Assembly (NCBI RefSeq): GCF_001553455.1
Contig: NZ_BBOX01000158.1
Coordinates: 1-48,363, forward strand
Source of the DNA: Streptomyces hygroscopicus subsp. hygroscopicus
GTDB lineage: Bacteria; Actinomycetota; Actinomycetes; Streptomycetales; Streptomycetaceae
Length of the DNA stretch: 48,363 bases
Reading direction: 5' to 3'
Under the pieces are notes generated by a model. That model made no database searches. It saw only the letters and a list, made by a program, of their open reading frames with translations, and had not been told where the DNA came from. The position numbers and the translations under genes were made by a program. Below are positions 46,133 to 48,363 of the stretch, piece after piece; within the stretch, counting starts at the first letter, position 1, and each line of letters starts with the position of its first letter.

Positions 46133-48363
46133 GAGGTGACCTCCGTAAGGATCAGCGTGTCCGGGACGTCCGGCGAGAACAGCGCGAGCCGCGCCGGGCG
46201 GATGCCGCGGAAGACGCACACCGTGCGGCCCCGGGGGAGCCGTCGGGTGTCGGTGATATCGGGGTTGAGGCGCAGCAGTTCGGCGAGCGGGATGCCGTGG
46301 CGCCCGGCGACGTCGGTGAGGGTCTCGCCGTCCGGTGCGGTGACGCGGTAGGTGTCCTCGGCGTACGCGGCGGGCGGGGCCGGGACCACGGCGCCGGGCT
46401 CGGTGAGCCGGCCGGTCAGCCCGGCCAGCTCCCCCGGGGTGGCGGAGGCCGGGACACCGGTGAAGGCGTCCACGTCCACATAGTCCACACCGGGCACCGA
46501 CTGGGCGGTGGCCAGCACCTCGGACAGCACGGCGGGCTGACCCAACTCCCGCCCGGGGTAACCGAGTTCACGCAGCAGCGCCTGACGCAGCCGGGGCTCG
46601 ACCAGCTCCCAGGAGTGGTCCGGCGCCACCTTTACCCGCGCCACCAGCACCAGCAGCACCAGCTCGCGCACATCCACCCTGACCGGCAGCCGGGTGTCCC
46701 CGTAGGCGGCCAGCGAGGCGCGCAGGGCGCGCAGCACCTGGGAGTCCGCACCGATCGGCGCGTCGTCCACTCCGGCCACGGTCACATGGAGCACCCTGCG
46801 CCGCCCGTCGAACAGTTCGCGGGCGGCGGCCCGGCCGATACCCGCGCGGGAGCGGGCGAAGTCCTCGTAGTCCCGGAGGGAGACCAGCCGGTCGAGCGCG
46901 GAGACCGCGAGTGGAATGGTACGGCGGGTCAGGCCCGGGCCGTCGCCGTCGGCGCCGCCGGTGGCGGGCTGCGGATTGGTGACGGCGGTGACGCCGAGCG
47001 GCCGGGTCAGGGCCTGGGTGATGCGGTCCGCGGGGACGTTGGCGGCCCGGCCGGTGCCGAAGCGGTAGCGGGCGCGCACGTTCTCGTGGCCGCCCGGCAG
47101 CCGGGCGCCGTGCACCCCGTCGCCGAAGGTCACCGTGGTGCGCCCGTCGCCGGTGGTGCCGGTGACGTACACGCGCTCGTGCGGGCCGCGTCCGGCGAGG
47201 CTGTCCACCCGGTGCCACCGCAGCCCGTCGACGCGGATGTCGAGGGCGGGGGTGGCGCCCAGGGGGTTGTCCGCGGGGAGCCAGGTCAGGGGCGACTGCC
47301 ACAGCGTGAAGGTCTGGTTGGCCTGGGCCGGGTCGCCGCTGCCGATGGGCTCGTCACGGCTCTCGCCGTGCGTGGCGGGCACCACGTTGCCCTGGATCCG
47401 GACCGTCTCGCGGCGGTAGCGGAAGGCCAGGTCGGCGGTGAGGGTGAGGGTGGTGTGCACGTGGTCGCCGGGCAGGTCGGGGTCGAGGCGCTGGTCCACG
47501 GCGGCGATCACCGCCAGTTCCGTGCCCCGGACCCCCGTCGCCCCGGTGGGCCCGGGGATGTCGGTGCGCTCACCGGAGACCACGATCCGGCGGCCCGGCC
47601 GCAGCCCGTCGTACAGCTCGGCCAGCTCGATCTCGTTGCCGTGCACATCCTCGCCCATCGGCTCGTCCGCCGGGCGCAGCGGCTCACCGCCCGCGTGCAC
47701 GGTGGTGTCGCGGATCGCGGACAGCAGCACGTCGTGTTCGTCGAGCCAGGGGTCGGCGAGGGTCAGCAGGGTGCCCCGGCCGGTGATGCCGTAGTTGGTG
47801 TACGCGGCGGTGCGCACGGCGGTGACCCGGGTGGTGACGAGGGCGAGCTTGTCGTCGCCGGGGATGCCGTCCGGTTCGCCGGAGCCCTTGCGGGGGCGCT
47901 CGATGGCCACCCAGCCGCCGACCGTGATGGAGTCCTGGACCGAATCCAGCGGCAGGACGTACCGGTTGGCGGGCTCCGGTACGGTCGCGATGCCGATCTC
48001 GACGGCCGGTGGCTCGCTGCCGGGAGTGAACCGCAGCGTCAGCTCGTAGGTCCCGTAGGCGATCTGCTTCGGCGCGTCCCCACGGCTCAGCATCCACTGC
48101 CGCGACTCGGCGCCGTCCACGACCACATGCACCCGCCCGTCCTCGGCGGGCCGGGACACGAACAGGGTGAGCGCGGGCAGTCCGGGCAGCAGCGTGGCGG
48201 TGACACCGGGCTCCTGCGAATCGGCGGGGCGGTTCCTGAGCCAGCCCAGGTCGTGGTCCTGGCCGGTGCGGGTGGACAGCCGGACCTTCCCGGGGCCGAG
48301 GTCGAACTCGGCGGTCTGCGGCAGGTTCTCGCTGCGCTGCCAGGACGTCCCGGTCTCGATGTG
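46129..48363 (-). CDS. eCIS baseplate assembly protein with C-terminal LysM-like module (5' end outside window)
   Basis: The frame runs uninterrupted to the right edge (at least 744 residues), so its start is missing. The C-terminal half has the baseplate J-like domain: TRRTIPLAVSALDRLVSLRDYEDFARSRAGIGRAAARELFDGRRRVLHVTVAG, then VDVRELVLLVLVARVKVAPDHSWELVEPRLRQALLREL, as in gpJ-type wedge proteins. The last 60 residues contain a LysM-like segment (YRVTAPDGETLTDVAGRHGIPLAELLRLNPDI) that may contact peptidoglycan or glue the baseplate. It is coupled to the following tail-protein gene by a 4-bp overlap. The sheath, tube and AAA+ genes expected in such a cluster would lie beyond the right edge. 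Confidence 0.87.
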   Translation of the reverse strand, partial: HIETGTSWQRSENLPQTAEFDLGPGKVRLSTRTGQDHDLGWLRNRPADSQEPGVTATLLPGLPALTLFVSRPAEDGRVHVVVDGAESRQWMLSRGDAPKQIAYGTYELTLRFTPGSEPPAVEIGIATVPEPANRYVLPLDSVQDSITVGGWVAIERPRKGSGEPDGIPGDDKLALVTTRVTAVRTAAYTNYGITGRGTLLTLADPWLDEHDVLLSAIRDTTVHAGGEPLRPADEPMGEDVHGNEIELAELYDGLRPGRRIVVSGERTDIPGPTGATGVRGTELAVIAAVDQRLDPDLPGDHVHTTLTLTADLAFRYRRETVRIQGNVVPATHGESRDEPIGSGDPAQANQTFTLWQSPLTWLPADNPLGATPALDIRVDGLRWHRVDSLAGRGPHERVYVTGTTGDGRTTVTFGDGVHGARLPGGHENVRARYRFGTGRAANVPADRITQALTRPLGVTAVTNPQPATGGADGDGPGLTRRTIPLAVSALDRLVSLRDYEDFARSRAGIGRAAARELFDGRRRVLHVTVAGVDDAPIGADSQVLRALRASLAAYGDTRLPVRVDVRELVLLVLVARVKVAPDHSWELVEPRLRQALLRELGYPGRELGQPAVLSEVLATAQSVPGVDYVDVDAFTGVPASATPGELAGLTGRLTEPGAVVPAPPAAYAEDTYRVTAPDGETLTDVAGRHGIPLAELLRLNPDITDTRRLPRGRTVCVFRGIRPARLALFSPDVPDTLILTEVTS

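Noticed and set aside
42281..46351. A 1356-codon plus-strand open frame opposite the eCIS genes
   Set aside because: It is the antisense shadow of the minus-strand DUF6519, tail and amidase genes; its composition is Arg/Gly/Pro/Val-rich without domains, while the minus strand carries clear families and coupled starts.
1..48363. tRNA, rRNA, insertion sequences, integrases or prophage boundaries
   Set aside because: Looked for and not seen; the tail-like genes belong to an eCIS type cluster and have no capsid, terminase or integrase genes in the window.

Overview
The window is very GC-rich (roughly 70% or more by eye), its genes have third codon positions almost always G or C, and its gene families (GAF-ANTAR, MmyB-type XRE, FUSC, a second EF-Tu, DUF6519 contractile-particle genes) are typical of Streptomyces. 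It therefore reads as a chromosomal segment of a Streptomyces or a very close relative. I see no rRNA, tRNA, insertion sequence, integrase or CRISPR array. Most calls rest on protein family recognition by eye; no database search was possible.

Layout. 1-5.5 kb: a 5'-truncated XRE/TPR-type regulator with atypical composition, a YbaK deacylase, a divergent XRE-cupin regulator/EamA transporter pair, a FUSC membrane protein and a VOC protein. 6-12.5 kb: GAF-ANTAR regulator, gamma-carbonic anhydrase-like protein, DedA protein, thioesterase, Pro/Gln-rich membrane protein, an MFS exporter and a spermidine synthase-like protein. 12.5-18.4 kb: a stand-alone divergent EF-Tu (tuf3 type) with a possible leader ORF, a TVP38 membrane protein, an MFS sugar porter-like transporter and UppP. 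18.7-21.7 kb: HAD and flavin reductase, an N-terminally truncated voltage-gated channel, and a P-loop ATPase. 22-28.4 kb: a GntR regulator, a complete PotABCD/PhnSTUV-like ABC importer, and an FAD amine-oxidase-like protein, apparently one catabolic uptake unit. 29-36 kb: TetR/acyl-CoA dehydrogenase, MarR/CHM isomerase, an HSL-type hydrolase, a GlsB-like small membrane protein and an XRE/SDR pair. 36.1-41.3 kb: an operon of UDP-glucose dehydrogenase, UGT-type glycosyltransferase and 14-TM exporter, divergent from a TetR regulator. 41.4 kb to the right edge: the distal end of an extracellular contractile injection system (eCIS) cluster (baseplate protein with LysM, tail protein, DUF6519 protein, amidase), cut by the right edge.

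How the genes may work together. The most interesting candidate system is the ugd-UGT-MFS-TetR cassette: it could make an activated sugar acid (UDP-glucuronate), conjugate it to a small molecule and export the conjugate, under a ligand-responsive repressor, much like mammalian phase II/III detoxification. Second is the divergent EF-Tu, which has His where elfamycin-sensitive EF-Tu has Tyr160, and is preceded by a codon-biased 51-residue ORF and a hairpin.

A striking feature is the amount of locus-specific minisatellite DNA between genes. At least a dozen intergenic spaces hold tandem or mosaic GC-rich repeats with different unit lengths (12, 13, 20, 27, about 30, 45, 106 and 140 bp), including a 140-bp duplication that copied the overlapping 3' ends of two convergent genes. 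These account for most of the long gene-free stretches.
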